A stretch of DNA of 64,000 nt from GCA-2746795 sp963747345 (GTDB lineage: Bacteria > Chloroflexota > Anaerolineae > Promineifilales > Promineifilaceae): the NCBI GenBank assembly GCA_963747345.1, contig CAVVFA010000009.1, forward strand, positions 434,001 to 498,000, in the 5' to 3' direction. The notes below the pieces were generated by a model, which did no database searches, had not been told where the DNA came from, and saw only the letters and a program-made list of their open reading frames with translations. Shown here piece by piece: positions 43,421-51,896 of the stretch. Each line of letters begins with the position of its first letter. Within the stretch, counting starts at the first letter, position 1. A program made the translations under genes and the position numbers.

Positions 43421-46086
43421 TCCTCTGGGGAGAGGGCTTCGGGCAAATATACAGTAACCGTTGTGCCGTGACCCAGTTCACTCTCTACCACAATGCGGCC
43501 ATGATACCGGTTTACAATTCCCTGACAAATCGCCAAGCCCAGGCCAGTTCCCGGAATACCTTCTTTTTGACTATAAGCACCCCGATAAAAACGGTCAAAA
43601 AGATGGGGCAGTTCTTCGGGGGGAATGCCTTTGCCCGTATCTGTTATCTTGAACCAAATTTGCGGGGGAACGGCCGTTTCCCGTCGTCCGACTTCAACCA
43701 CAACCTGCCCACCCTGGGGAGTGTAAGCCAGGGCATTCCCTAGCAAATTCGTCAGGAGTTGGCCGATATGTTTATCTTCAATGGGAACGGCCGTTTCGCC
43801 ACCAAACACACCATACGTTAATTGAATCTCTCTCAATCCCGCCTTCGCCTGAAAAATTTCGACATATTCTTGAACAATCAAATCCAAATCCACCGGTGGC
43901 ACATATCGCAGCAGCGCCTCCGTTTCCAGATGGGACAAATCCAACAAATCCTGAATCAACTGTGCCAGACGGTCTATTTCATGGTTAAGAATTTGAAAAT
44001 ACCGATCCTTCTTTTCTTCGCGTCCCCGTTCGGCCAACGCTGCATAGGTCTTTATATTGGTCAGCGGCGTCCGCAATTCATGCGTCACATTCGTCACAAA
44101 ATCTGTTTTGAGACGCTCGATCTCCTTCAAACGGGTGATATCCGCTTCAACAACCACAAAACCCGTTACCTCATCCTCCGGCGTTTTAATGGGAGCCATG
44201 GTCATGACAACATCATAAAAAGAGCCATCCTGCCGTTTATTGATCAGTTGACCAGTCCAGGGCTGCCCCTGAGTCAGGTTATCCCACAATTCAGCATAAA
44301 CGGCCGTTGCCGTTAACCCACTCTCTAAAAACAGCAGGGTCTTTCCCATAAGCTGCGCCCGGGTATACCCACTTTGGTTGATCATTTCTTGATTGACGTA
44401 CACAATTTCAGCAGCACTGTCTAAAAGCAAAATACTTTCGCCAGCATGTTCCAAAATGGTAATCGTTCGATCCCGTTCCAATTTCAATTCTGCTGTTTGC
44501 TCGGCAACTTCTTTTTCCAAATATTCTGAATAGACCTGCAATTGGTAATACAGTCGTGAACGAGCCACACTGGCACTTATTAACCCGCCTAACGTGGTTA
44601 AAAACACAACATCATTATGAGAAAAAGCGTCAAGCTGACGGCTTTGGGCATTGATAACCCCTATAACACTATTATCAATTTTAATAGGCACCACAACCCC
44701 AGAAAGCATTCCCGCATTTACCAGCAAACAACGAGGAGCCTCACGCAAATCAGGCACGATGACTGCCTCACCATTTTTAATAGCACCCTCACAGATGGTT
44801 CCGTGTATCGAAACAGAACGATTCGACAGGGCTTTAGAAATATCATGATAGGATGGATGTGGCGACACCATTTGGTTTCTCTCATTAACCAGAGCAAAGC
44901 CAAAGCTTTCAGGATACAGCGTTGAGGCAATGACAGCAGTCACTTTAGAATACAATTCATCTAAATCCACAACAGCGGCTGTATCTAAAGCAAGTTGATG
45001 CAGAATGGAAAGTTCTGTGGCGCGGCGGTCTGTCTCTTTGTAGAGGCGCGTGTTTTCAATGGCAATAGCAGCCTGGTTCGCAAATGCGGCTACCATATCA
45101 CCATCTTCTTGCTTGAAAGCATTCACCGTATAACTATCAACATTTAATATTCCAATAACTTCCCCTTTTACCCGTAGCAAAACCCCAATCCATGACCGAA
45201 TTTTATCCTCGCCTGATCCTTGTATCCACATGGCACTGGCGTACGTATCAGAAATAACGCTGACTTGTTGGGCTGAACTGAATTTATCGAGGCTGTGCAG
45301 CGCGATTGCATTCTGCAAGACATCTGCTATGGTCGAAAAATCGAATCCTTTTGAGGCAGCTAAGCGGACGCCATCTGTTTTTTTATCCACTATCTGAATG
45401 GATACAGCGTCATAGGCAACAACTTCTGCCAGGAGGGCGAAAAGCTGGTCATAAAGGTCATTTAGATCTAGGCGTGTCGTTAAAAGGGAACCCACTTTTT
45501 GCAGGATTTCAGCCAGGTGTAATTGCTTGCGTTCGGCTGCGAGCAAACGGCCGTTTTCAATTGCCGCCGCCACTAAATTAGCCACCCCCTGACACAGTTG
45601 GATTTCTTCACGCGAAAACTCGCGCGGCGTCAGCCACGACTCAACATGCAAAACACCGATGGGTTTAAAACGCGCCAACAACGGCACGTACAAAATAGAA
45701 CACATGCCGTGAGCAATGGCTTCTTTCGTATGCAACTCGAGGAACCCCTGGTTGGTAATGTCTGGCAAATGGAAGAAACGGCCGTTTTCAATCACCCATC
45801 GACTGCCTGGCAAATCAGTCAATTTATATCGATACCCTATTTCGCCAAACAAAGCATCGTACTGAGTAGAATAACGCTGCGCTCGCAACCACAATTCTTG
45901 GGCATCATTCTCCAGCGTTGTCAACTCGATACACAACGTGCCGCCAAGATAGTCAATCAGCCTATCCAAGGCAAACTGCATCGCCTCCTGCACATCCAAA
46001 GACCCGATCAGAAAATCACTCATTTCAGTGAGAATTTCTGCCGCGCTCCGCTCAGGAACCTTTGGTGAATTTTGCATCTCAGTCAT
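43405..46086 (-). CDS. Three-GAF, PAS-containing sensor histidine kinase
   Basis: A soluble kinase of 893 residues. Three GAF domains: about 15-180 (CSILYVPLLARFKPIGVLHV), 190-355 (IGVLLRVKGEVIGILNVDSY) and 365-530 (VNAGMLSGVVVPIKIDNSVI). A coiled coil leads to PAS (ILEHAGESILLLDSAAEIVY) and then HisKA with H669 in VTHELRTPLTNI, NLLGNALAYTP, DTGKGIPPEELPHLF and GTGLGLAICQGIV. The ATG at 46086 is the best guess; 46113 (start of the open frame) and 46077 are alternatives. There is no response regulator beside it. mpg follows with a 16-base overlap. The signal may be a small molecule or redox state; this is not shown. Confidence 0.87.
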   Translation of the reverse strand: MTEMQNSPKVPERSAAEILTEMSDFLIGSLDVQEAMQFALDRLIDYLGGTLCIELTTLENDAQELWLRAQRYSTQYDALFGEIGYRYKLTDLPGSRWVIENGRFFHLPDITNQGFLELHTKEAIAHGMCSILYVPLLARFKPIGVLHVESWLTPREFSREEIQLCQGVANLVAAAIENGRLLAAERKQLHLAEILQKVGSLLTTRLDLNDLYDQLFALLAEVVAYDAVSIQIVDKKTDGVRLAASKGFDFSTIADVLQNAIALHSLDKFSSAQQVSVISDTYASAMWIQGSGEDKIRSWIGVLLRVKGEVIGILNVDSYTVNAFKQEDGDMVAAFANQAAIAIENTRLYKETDRRATELSILHQLALDTAAVVDLDELYSKVTAVIASTLYPESFGFALVNERNQMVSPHPSYHDISKALSNRSVSIHGTICEGAIKNGEAVIVPDLREAPRCLLVNAGMLSGVVVPIKIDNSVIGVINAQSRQLDAFSHNDVVFLTTLGGLISASVARSRLYYQLQVYSEYLEKEVAEQTAELKLERDRTITILEHAGESILLLDSAAEIVYVNQEMINQSGYTRAQLMGKTLLFLESGLTATAVYAELWDNLTQGQPWTGQLINKRQDGSFYDVVMTMAPIKTPEDEVTGFVVVEADITRLKEIERLKTDFVTNVTHELRTPLTNIKTYAALAERGREEKKDRYFQILNHEIDRLAQLIQDLLDLSHLETEALLRYVPPVDLDLIVQEYVEIFQAKAGLREIQLTYGVFGGETAVPIEDKHIGQLLTNLLGNALAYTPQGGQVVVEVGRRETAVPPQIWFKITDTGKGIPPEELPHLFDRFYRGAYSQKEGIPGTGLGLAICQGIVNRYHGRIVVESELGHGTTVTVYLPEALSPEEWHTL

Positions 46087-46209
46087 GGTTAAACCGATTT
46101 TATCACAACACAACGGCCGTTACCCCGTTCCCCAAAATCCTGCTAAAATTCTAGTGGATTTACCCACTGAAATTTCCCAACCTAAACAAGTCAAACCAAG
46201 GAGACCACT

Positions 46210-47616
46210 ATGTCCAAAGATTTCATATTTCGGGGTTCCCTCTCCCAGACAGACCCTGAACTCGAACACCTACTTAATCGTGAAACAGAACGGCAAAACA
46301 GCACCATCACCCTCATCGCCTCCGAAAGCGAAGCGCCGCAAGCCGTGCGTGACGCCATGTCCAGCACCTTTGGCAACATTTACGCCGAAGGGTATCCGCG
46401 AGAAGCGGGACGCCGCCACACCGAAGAGCGCATCCTCGATGTAGACATGGAACTCGCTCTCTACCGCCGCAACAGCGACCCGCGCTACTACAAAGGCGTG
46501 GAATACGCCGACGTGCTAGAAGCCCTCACCCGCCGTCGTGCTGCCGAACTATTTGCGGCCAACGGCGTCAGCGCCAGTCAACTTTATGTCAACGTACAGC
46601 CTCTCAGCGGCGCACCGGCCAATTCGGCCGTCTACACCGCCCTCTTGCAGCCCGGCGATACCATCATGGGACTCAACCTCAACGATGGTGGGCATCTGTC
46701 ACACGGCTCTCGTGTCAACCGTTCCGGCAAAATCTACAAGAGCCTGCCCTATTTCGTCAATCCAGACACAGATGAACTGGATTACGACGCCATCGAAGCC
46801 CTGGCCATAGCCGGAAAGCCACAAATCATCGTCGCTGGCTTCTCCGCTTACTGCAAAATCGTTGATTGGCAGCGCTTCCGGGCCATCGCCGACAAAGTGA
46901 AAGCATACTTGCTGGCTGATATTTCCCACATCTCCGGTCTTGTCGCCGCTGGCGTGCATCCCAGCCCCATTGGCATTGCCGATGTGGTGATGACGACCAC
47001 CCACAAGAGCCTCTGCGGGCCACGCGGAGCCATGCTGCTCACCCACAAACCGCTGCTCGCGCAAAAAATCGACAGCGCCGTCTTCCCTGGCGAACAAGGC
47101 GGGCCGCATCTCAATACGATGGCTGCCCTCGCTGTTGCCCTCAAACTCGCCAATACCGATACCTTCCGTGAACTGCAACAGCGCATCGTGGACAATGCCC
47201 AACGGCTCAGCGCCAAACTGGAAGAAACCGGCATTCGCACCGTCGGTGGCCCGCCAGAAAATCATACGCTGCTGGTAGATACCAAAAGCGTCACACTGGG
47301 CAACAGCACCCTCACCGGCGACATGGCCGCCCGCATTTTGGACGTGGCGGGCATCGTCGTCAATCGCAATACCATTCCAGGCGACAAGGGGGCTTTGAAT
47401 CCCACGGGGCTGCGCTTAGGCACAGTTTGGATCAGCCAACTGGGGTTTGGCGAAGCGGAAGTTGATTTGCTGGCAGAAGCCATCGCTGGCACGTTGAAGG
47501 CTTGCCAACCGTTCTCTTATCGTCTGCTCGGTGGCAAAGTAGACCGCCAAGCCAAAGTTGACCCCATTGCGCTCAACAGTGCGCGGGATGTGGTGCGGCA
47601 GCTACGCACATGTTAA
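46210..47616 (+). CDS. glyA: Serine hydroxymethyltransferase (probably the N-terminal half of a fusion with GcvT)
   Basis: A PLP enzyme that interconverts serine and glycine with tetrahydrofolate. Visible are LIASESEAPQAVRDAMSS, NIYAEGYPREAGRRHTEERI, PLSGAPANSAVYTALLQPGD, GGHLSHGSRVNRSGK, ADISHISGLVAAGVHPSPI and the PLP lysine in TTTHKSLCGPRGAML. A segment LYRRNSDPRYYKGVEYADVL is longer than in ordinary GlyA. AAGGAG precedes the ATG. The frame ends at 47616, but homology continues in the next frame as HVKPEAGGRLVEVRG, so the two were probably one reading frame interrupted near 47608-47614. Confidence 0.9.
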   Translation: MSKDFIFRGSLSQTDPELEHLLNRETERQNSTITLIASESEAPQAVRDAMSSTFGNIYAEGYPREAGRRHTEERILDVDMELALYRRNSDPRYYKGVEYADVLEALTRRRAAELFAANGVSASQLYVNVQPLSGAPANSAVYTALLQPGDTIMGLNLNDGGHLSHGSRVNRSGKIYKSLPYFVNPDTDELDYDAIEALAIAGKPQIIVAGFSAYCKIVDWQRFRAIADKVKAYLLADISHISGLVAAGVHPSPIGIADVVMTTTHKSLCGPRGAMLLTHKPLLAQKIDSAVFPGEQGGPHLNTMAALAVALKLANTDTFRELQQRIVDNAQRLSAKLEETGIRTVGGPPENHTLLVDTKSVTLGNSTLTGDMAARILDVAGIVVNRNTIPGDKGALNPTGLRLGTVWISQLGFGEAEVDLLAEAIAGTLKACQPFSYRLLGGKVDRQAKVDPIALNSARDVVRQLRTC

Positions 47617-49336
47617 ACCAGAGGCTGGCGGACGCTTAGTTGAGGTGCGTGGCAAATCAGCCCAATCGTTGCTCAATTATGCGCTCACCAGTGATGTGGT
47701 GGCGCTTGCCATAGACGAAACCCAAGCCACCCACATCTTTGGCCCCGACCTAGACCTGGATGCCACGTTGTACCGTGTCGAGACCGACCGCTTCCACCTG
47801 CTGTTTTCAGATAAGGAGGATGCGCGGAAAACGGCCGTTTGGCTTTCTGATCTGTCCGATGGCTATGTGACATTCTCAGACCTGTATGCGCGGCTGCCGG
47901 GGCCGGTCGTCGTGAAGCTGGTCGCGCCAGAGAACTTGCTGGAAAAAGGGGCAGAAGCAGTCATGGGCGGCGTCATGGAACTGTCAAAGACGTTCAACAA
48001 AGAAGCAGACCCCGAAACCTACGCCGATACCAAGCCGTTCTTCATCGGCGCCGACCAGCGGCAAAGCGGCGAAGCCCTACCCGCATTCACCTGGGAAGAA
48101 CCCGCAGACCCACCGATGCTGCGCACCAACCTCTACGACACTCACGTCGAAATGGGTGGGCGCATGATTCCATTCGGCGGCTACGAAATGCCCGTCTGGT
48201 ACAGCTCCGTCAGCGAAGAACATGCGGCGGTGCGTGAAGCGGCTGGCCTGTTTGACGCTACCCACATGGGCGTATTTGACGCCACCGGCGAACACGTCGT
48301 GGAATTCCTCAACACTGTCACCACCAATGATGTCAGTGCCCTCAGCGTCGGGCAATCGCACTACACTTATTTCCTTCTGCCTGATGGCTCTGTGATAGAC
48401 GATTTGATGATCTACCGCCTGAGTGAGGAACGCTTCTTAATCGTGGTCAATGCTTCCAACAATGATAAGGATTGGGCATGGTTGAATGCGGTGAATGAGG
48501 GGAAGGTGATGATTGATGGGAAACGGCCGTTTGCCCGCATCCAACACCCCGTCACCCTCAGAGACCTACGGGATCCCGCGCACGGCGAAGCGTGCCGTGT
48601 GGATGTGCCGCTGCAAGGCCCCAAAGCCCTCGAAATCGTCCTGTCGATGTGTGAAGACGATGCCTTCGCCGAACGGCTCAAGAAACTGCGCTGGGCGGGT
48701 GTCACCCAAGGCAAGCTGGGCGACTTCGATGTCATCATTTCCCGCACCGGCTACACCGGCGAACGAATCGCCTTTGAGATATTCCCGCATCCTGAGCAAT
48801 CACCGGCGCTGTGGAAGGCTCTCATTGCCGTTGGCGAACCGTTTGGCATCAAGCCGTGTGGCCTGGCGGCACGTGATTCCACCCGTACCGAAGCCGGACT
48901 GCCGTTGTATGGGCATGAACTGGCCGGCGATCACAATCTCAATCCGGCTGATGCTGGGTTTGGCAGCTACGCCAAGTTGTGGAAACCATTCTTCGTAGGA
49001 CGCGACGCCTTCATTGCCAGCGAAGAAACGCGCGAACGCAAAATTGTCCGCTTCCGCATGGATGAGAAAGGTGTGCGCCGCCCCGAAAATGGCGATCCCG
49101 TCATGGATCGGCGGGGCAAAGTGATCGGCACTATCACCAGTTGCGCCATCGACAGTGAAGGCTATTTGCTCGGATTGGCGCTCGTCCCAGCAGACACCAA
49201 AGCGAACACAACGCTTTACATTTATCAACTCGGCGGCGGCAAACGAGACATCCAAGTCCCGAAAGCGATCAAAGCAGGGGCAAGAATGCCCATGCCCGAT
49301 ACGGCAACGGTTCTTACTCGTTTTCCGAAGAAGTAA
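47588..49336 (+). CDS. gcvT: Glycine-cleavage T-protein (aminomethyltransferase) with extra N-terminal domain
   Basis: The C-terminal 390 residues are GcvT: LYDTHVEMGGRMIPFGGYEM, HAAVREAAGLFDATHMGVFD, TTNDVSALSVGQSHYTYFLL, VIDDLMIYRLSEERFLIVVN, GYTGERIAFEIFPHPEQ and the C-terminal barrel GRDAFIASEETRERKIVRF. About 170 residues before it (RLVEVRGKSAQSLLNYALTS to ALPAFTWEEP) form a separate, perhaps folate-binding, domain. The ATG at 47588 lies inside glyA and lacks a ribosome site, so independent translation looks poor and a GlyA-GcvT fusion is more likely. Both reactions use methylene-tetrahydrofolate and glycine. Clean frame to 49336. Confidence 0.85.
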   Translation: MWCGSYAHVKPEAGGRLVEVRGKSAQSLLNYALTSDVVALAIDETQATHIFGPDLDLDATLYRVETDRFHLLFSDKEDARKTAVWLSDLSDGYVTFSDLYARLPGPVVVKLVAPENLLEKGAEAVMGGVMELSKTFNKEADPETYADTKPFFIGADQRQSGEALPAFTWEEPADPPMLRTNLYDTHVEMGGRMIPFGGYEMPVWYSSVSEEHAAVREAAGLFDATHMGVFDATGEHVVEFLNTVTTNDVSALSVGQSHYTYFLLPDGSVIDDLMIYRLSEERFLIVVNASNNDKDWAWLNAVNEGKVMIDGKRPFARIQHPVTLRDLRDPAHGEACRVDVPLQGPKALEIVLSMCEDDAFAERLKKLRWAGVTQGKLGDFDVIISRTGYTGERIAFEIFPHPEQSPALWKALIAVGEPFGIKPCGLAARDSTRTEAGLPLYGHELAGDHNLNPADAGFGSYAKLWKPFFVGRDAFIASEETRERKIVRFRMDEKGVRRPENGDPVMDRRGKVIGTITSCAIDSEGYLLGLALVPADTKANTTLYIYQLGGGKRDIQVPKAIKAGARMPMPDTATVLTRFPKK

Positions 49337-49339
49337 TGA

Positions 49340-49464
49340 GGTGGCAAGGTGGCAGGGGTGCAGGGTTGCAAGGTGGCAGGGTGTTGAGGTAACACGCTCC
49401 TTTAGCACCTTGCCCCTTTGCAACTTTGCCCCTTTGATATGTCTTGCCACTCTGCCACTTTTCA
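49340..49464. repeat. GGTGGCA/TTGCCAC spacer repeat, copy 4
   Basis: The left half is GAGGTGGCAAGGTGGCAGGG plus further units; the middle GTGTTGAGGTAACACGCTCC is shared with copy 1; the right half is CACCTTGCCCCTTTGCAACT. It fills the gap after gcvT. Confidence 0.85.
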
Positions 49465-49537
49465 TGTAGGATTGCGGTCAAAGGCGTACGAAATGTATGC
49501 CTTATTTTCTTCCAAGAGGAAGTTCGAGGAGCAATTA

Positions 49538-50041
49538 ATGCGTCGCGAAGTATTAACTTGGTCTGATGTAGACAAACTGATTGATTACCTGGTACCCCAG
49601 ATTCACGGCCGTTATGATTCAATGGTAATTGTAACGCGCGGTGGCATTATTCCTGGTGGTATGCTGGCTGAAGCATTGAATATCACTTATATTTTAACCG
49701 CTTCTGTGCGGTTTCCGGCTGACTTTCCTGGTTTACAAGACCAGATGCAGAGCAAATACGCCATTCCTGAGTTCATCCAGTTCCCCGATAATGAACTGAT
49801 TGAAGGACGGCGGATTTTGGTGGTCGATGATGTATGGACAAAAGGACGCAATATCGTCACTGTTGCCAATCGGATTGATTCGGCTGGCGGTGATCCTGAT
49901 ACTTGTGTGCTTCACTACAAACCAACTACTTCTTTGTATCCCGGCCTAACCCCAACTTATTATTCGGCTGTGACCGATGCCTACATTATTTATCCGTGGG
50001 AGCTTGATCGGGGACCAGAAGTTTTGGGAGCGTGGAACTAA
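49538..50041 (+). CDS. Phosphoribosyltransferase-family protein
   Basis: A 167-residue type I PRTase: VIVTRGGIIPGGMLAEALNI (pyrophosphate loop) and the PRPP motif ILVVDDVWTKGRNIVTVANR. The end IIYPWELDRGPE is like the xanthine/hypoxanthine branch. GAGGAG lies 7 bases before the ATG at 49538; an upstream frame to 49418 is made of repeat. The substrate purine is not certain. It is followed by a CCCTCTCC-type repeat and the SRP RNA. Confidence 0.88.
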   Translation: MRREVLTWSDVDKLIDYLVPQIHGRYDSMVIVTRGGIIPGGMLAEALNITYILTASVRFPADFPGLQDQMQSKYAIPEFIQFPDNELIEGRRILVVDDVWTKGRNIVTVANRIDSAGGDPDTCVLHYKPTTSLYPGLTPTYYSAVTDAYIIYPWELDRGPEVLGAWN

Positions 50042-50084
50042 AACCCCCACCCTAACCCTCCCCAAAGGGAGAGGGAGTCAGCCT
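50042..50084. repeat. CCCTAACCCTCCCC repeat, copy 4 (short)
   Basis: CCCCACCCTAACCCTCCCC AAAGGGAGAGGGAG is a short member of the same family, directly after the stop codon. Confidence 0.75.
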
Positions 50085-50133
50085 AAACACGAATAAGGGA
50101 TGAAGGCAGAAGATGAATGCCAGATTACCTTTA

Positions 50134-50161
50134 TTGACAACAATCTGGCTTTTGTTAGGAT
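50134..50161 (+). promoter_or_regulatory. Promoter of the SRP RNA gene
   Basis: A perfect TTGACA (50134-50139) and TAGGAT (50156-50161) stand 16 bases apart, placing the start near 50168-50172, just before the RNA stem. Confidence 0.65.
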
Positions 50162-50178
50162 CAGGACAAAATTAAATA

Positions 50179-50322
50179 CGATACGCCCGTAAGACCGGTG
50201 ATGACTGGGTCCCTGGCGGCGAAAGCCGTCGAACCGTGTCAGGACCGGAAGGCAGCAGCACTAAGACGTCACTTTTGGGTGCCCAGGAAAACCTGGTCGT
50301 CATCGGTTCTACGAGCGTATCG
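50179..50322 (+). ncRNA. ffs: Signal recognition particle RNA (4.5S-like)
   Basis: The conserved SRP domain IV sequence GTGTCAGGACCGGAAGGCAG CAGCAC is at 50236-50261. The ends pair (CGATACGC at 50179-50186 with GCGTATCG at 50315-50322), and an inner stem joins GGTGATGAC with GTCGTCATC. At about 144 bases it is longer than the 114-base E. coli form because of extra outer helix. It would bind Ffh for membrane targeting. The promoter upstream supports the 5' end. Confidence 0.93.
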
Positions 50323-50384
50323 AGCATAATAATTGGAGATTAGAGATTGGAGATGAAATGGTCTTCAGTCTCTTTTTTTTGAAG

Positions 50385-50459
50385 GTTGAAGGTGGCAAAG
50401 TTGCAAGGTTGCAGAGTTGCTTTACTATTTTGCCACTTTGCAACTCTTGCCACCTTTTT
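50385..50459. repeat. GGTGGCAAAGTTGCAAGG spacer repeat, copy 5
   Basis: AAGGTGGCAAAGTTGCAAGG is mirrored by TTTGCCACTTTGCAACTC around TTGCTTTACTA. It abuts the start of the next gene and leaves it without a visible ribosome site. Confidence 0.82.
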
Positions 50460-50464
50460 ACTTT

Positions 50465-51677
50465 ATGAAAAATCTATCGAATCGTACAACGGCCGTTCTC
50501 ATCATCATTATGCTCGTGGTTGGCATCAGCAGCCTGGGGAGTGCCGTGTATTTAGCGACGAGTGCGGACAATACAACCGCAGAACCAGCGCCAACCAGCA
50601 CCAGTGACACGTTAATCGAAGCAACGGCCGTTCCTCCCACCATCTCCGCCCCTGTCAACCAAATCGCCGTACAAATCGGAGCCCATGTGCAGACTTACGC
50701 CACATCACAGACAACCCTGGGTGATTTTTTAGCAGAAGCCGAGATTCCCTTGGGATTGCATGATGAGGTGCTGGTAAACGGCCGTTCTGTCCCCCGCGTT
50801 GACCTGTATGATACCCCTTTGCCCGAGCAGGTTTCTATTCAACAGATCGTACCAACAGCAACGCCCCAACCGACGGCAACGATAACGGCCGTTAGCTACA
50901 CCATTCTCGTTGACGACCACGACCCAAACCGTCCAGAGTGGGCTTACCAATCCCGTAGCCATCGTGGCAGAAGCGGGTATCCTGCTGAATGAACTTGATT
51001 ACACACGTCCTGGCGCGGAAACGGCCGTTACGCCAGGCAGTCAAATCGAAGTCATCCGCGTCACCGAGCAAATCATCACCCAAGACGAAGAACTCCCCTA
51101 CGAAACCGTCTGGCAGCCCAACGACCAGATGGATTTAGACACCCGCGAGCAAATCAGCGTGGGCACGCCCGGTCTGGCACGCAAACAAATCACAATTCGC
51201 ACCGAAAATGGCGTTGAAGTGAGCCAGGAACAAACCGCTTCCTGGATTGAGCAAGAGCCAGTCAACGAAGTGACGGCCTACGGCACGCGCATCACCCTCA
51301 AACCCATCAACACCGACCAGGGTCCGCGCGAGTATTGGCGCGTGGTGCAAATGCGTGTCACCTCCTACACCGCCGCCAGCTCCGGCAAAGCACCGGATCA
51401 GCCGGGATATGGCATCACGGCCAGCGGCTTACCGGCTGGGAAAGGCGTAGTCGCCATTGATCCGAACGTGATACCTTTCAAGTCTGAAATATTTGTGCCT
51501 GGATACGGGGTGGCGATTGCGGGCGATACCGGCGGGGGCATACGCGGCCGCTGGATTGACTTGGGCTGGGATGCGGACAATTATGAATCTTGGACGGGAC
51601 ATGTGGATGTTTATTATCTGGCTCCCGTGCCATCAGCGGACAAAATTAATTATCTGATACCATCGGTTGTGCCATAA
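50465..51677 (+). CDS. G5/3D-domain cell-surface protein (YabE/Rpf-like), frameshifted
   Basis: About 404 residues. N-terminal membrane anchor AVLIIIMLVVGISSLGSAVY, Pro/Thr-rich linker, a DUF348-like ubiquitin fold (VQIGAHVQTYATSQTTLGDF), a second one (VAIVAEAGILLNELDY), a G5 domain (ITQDEELPYETVWQPNDQMD) and the C-terminal 3D domain (RVTSYTAASSGKAPDQPGYG, ASGLPAGKGVVAIDPNVIPF, GDTGGGIRGRWIDL) with its three aspartates. 3D domains are double-psi barrels linked to peptidoglycan cleavage. The frame breaks at 50916-50925 (VDD then TTTTQTVQSGLTNP). Five AACGGCCGTT copies lie in the first 560 bases. Confidence 0.83.
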
Positions 51678-51836
51678 TGTTTGGTTTGGTGTGAGGATTA
51701 GTGTTGCAGTGCACTGCATTTGTTGCTTTTCAATGAAGTGGGGAGGAAACGGCCGTTCCCACCCCATTCCATCACGCCAAAAACAACGGATAACGGCCGT
51801 TCCCTATTTCGTTTAGACCGAATAGTCGTCTCCCAG

Positions 51837-51865
51837 TTGAAACAAGTGTGAAATTGAGCCATAAT
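51837..51865 (+). promoter_or_regulatory. Promoter of the SEC-C protein gene
   Basis: TTGAAA (51837-51842) and CATAAT (51860-51865) are 17 bases apart, 32 bases before the start codon. Confidence 0.6.
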
Positions 51866-51896
51866 TTTTACCATCTACAAACCTGGAGGAAAAATT

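Noticed and set aside
47588..47640. Programmed frameshift joining glyA and gcvT
   Set aside because: I see no slippery heptamer or downstream pseudoknot at 47600-47620, and similar one-base breaks occur in many unrelated genes here, so an indel is more likely.
49418..49537. Longer N-terminus for the phosphoribosyltransferase
   Set aside because: The extra 40 codons run through the GGTGGCA repeat and lack a ribosome site, whereas the ATG at 49538 has GAGGAG at good distance.
50179..50322. tmRNA or RNase P RNA
   Set aside because: No tRNA-like ends or tag frame, and far too short for RNase P; the GGACCGGAAGGCAGCAGC core is that of SRP RNA.
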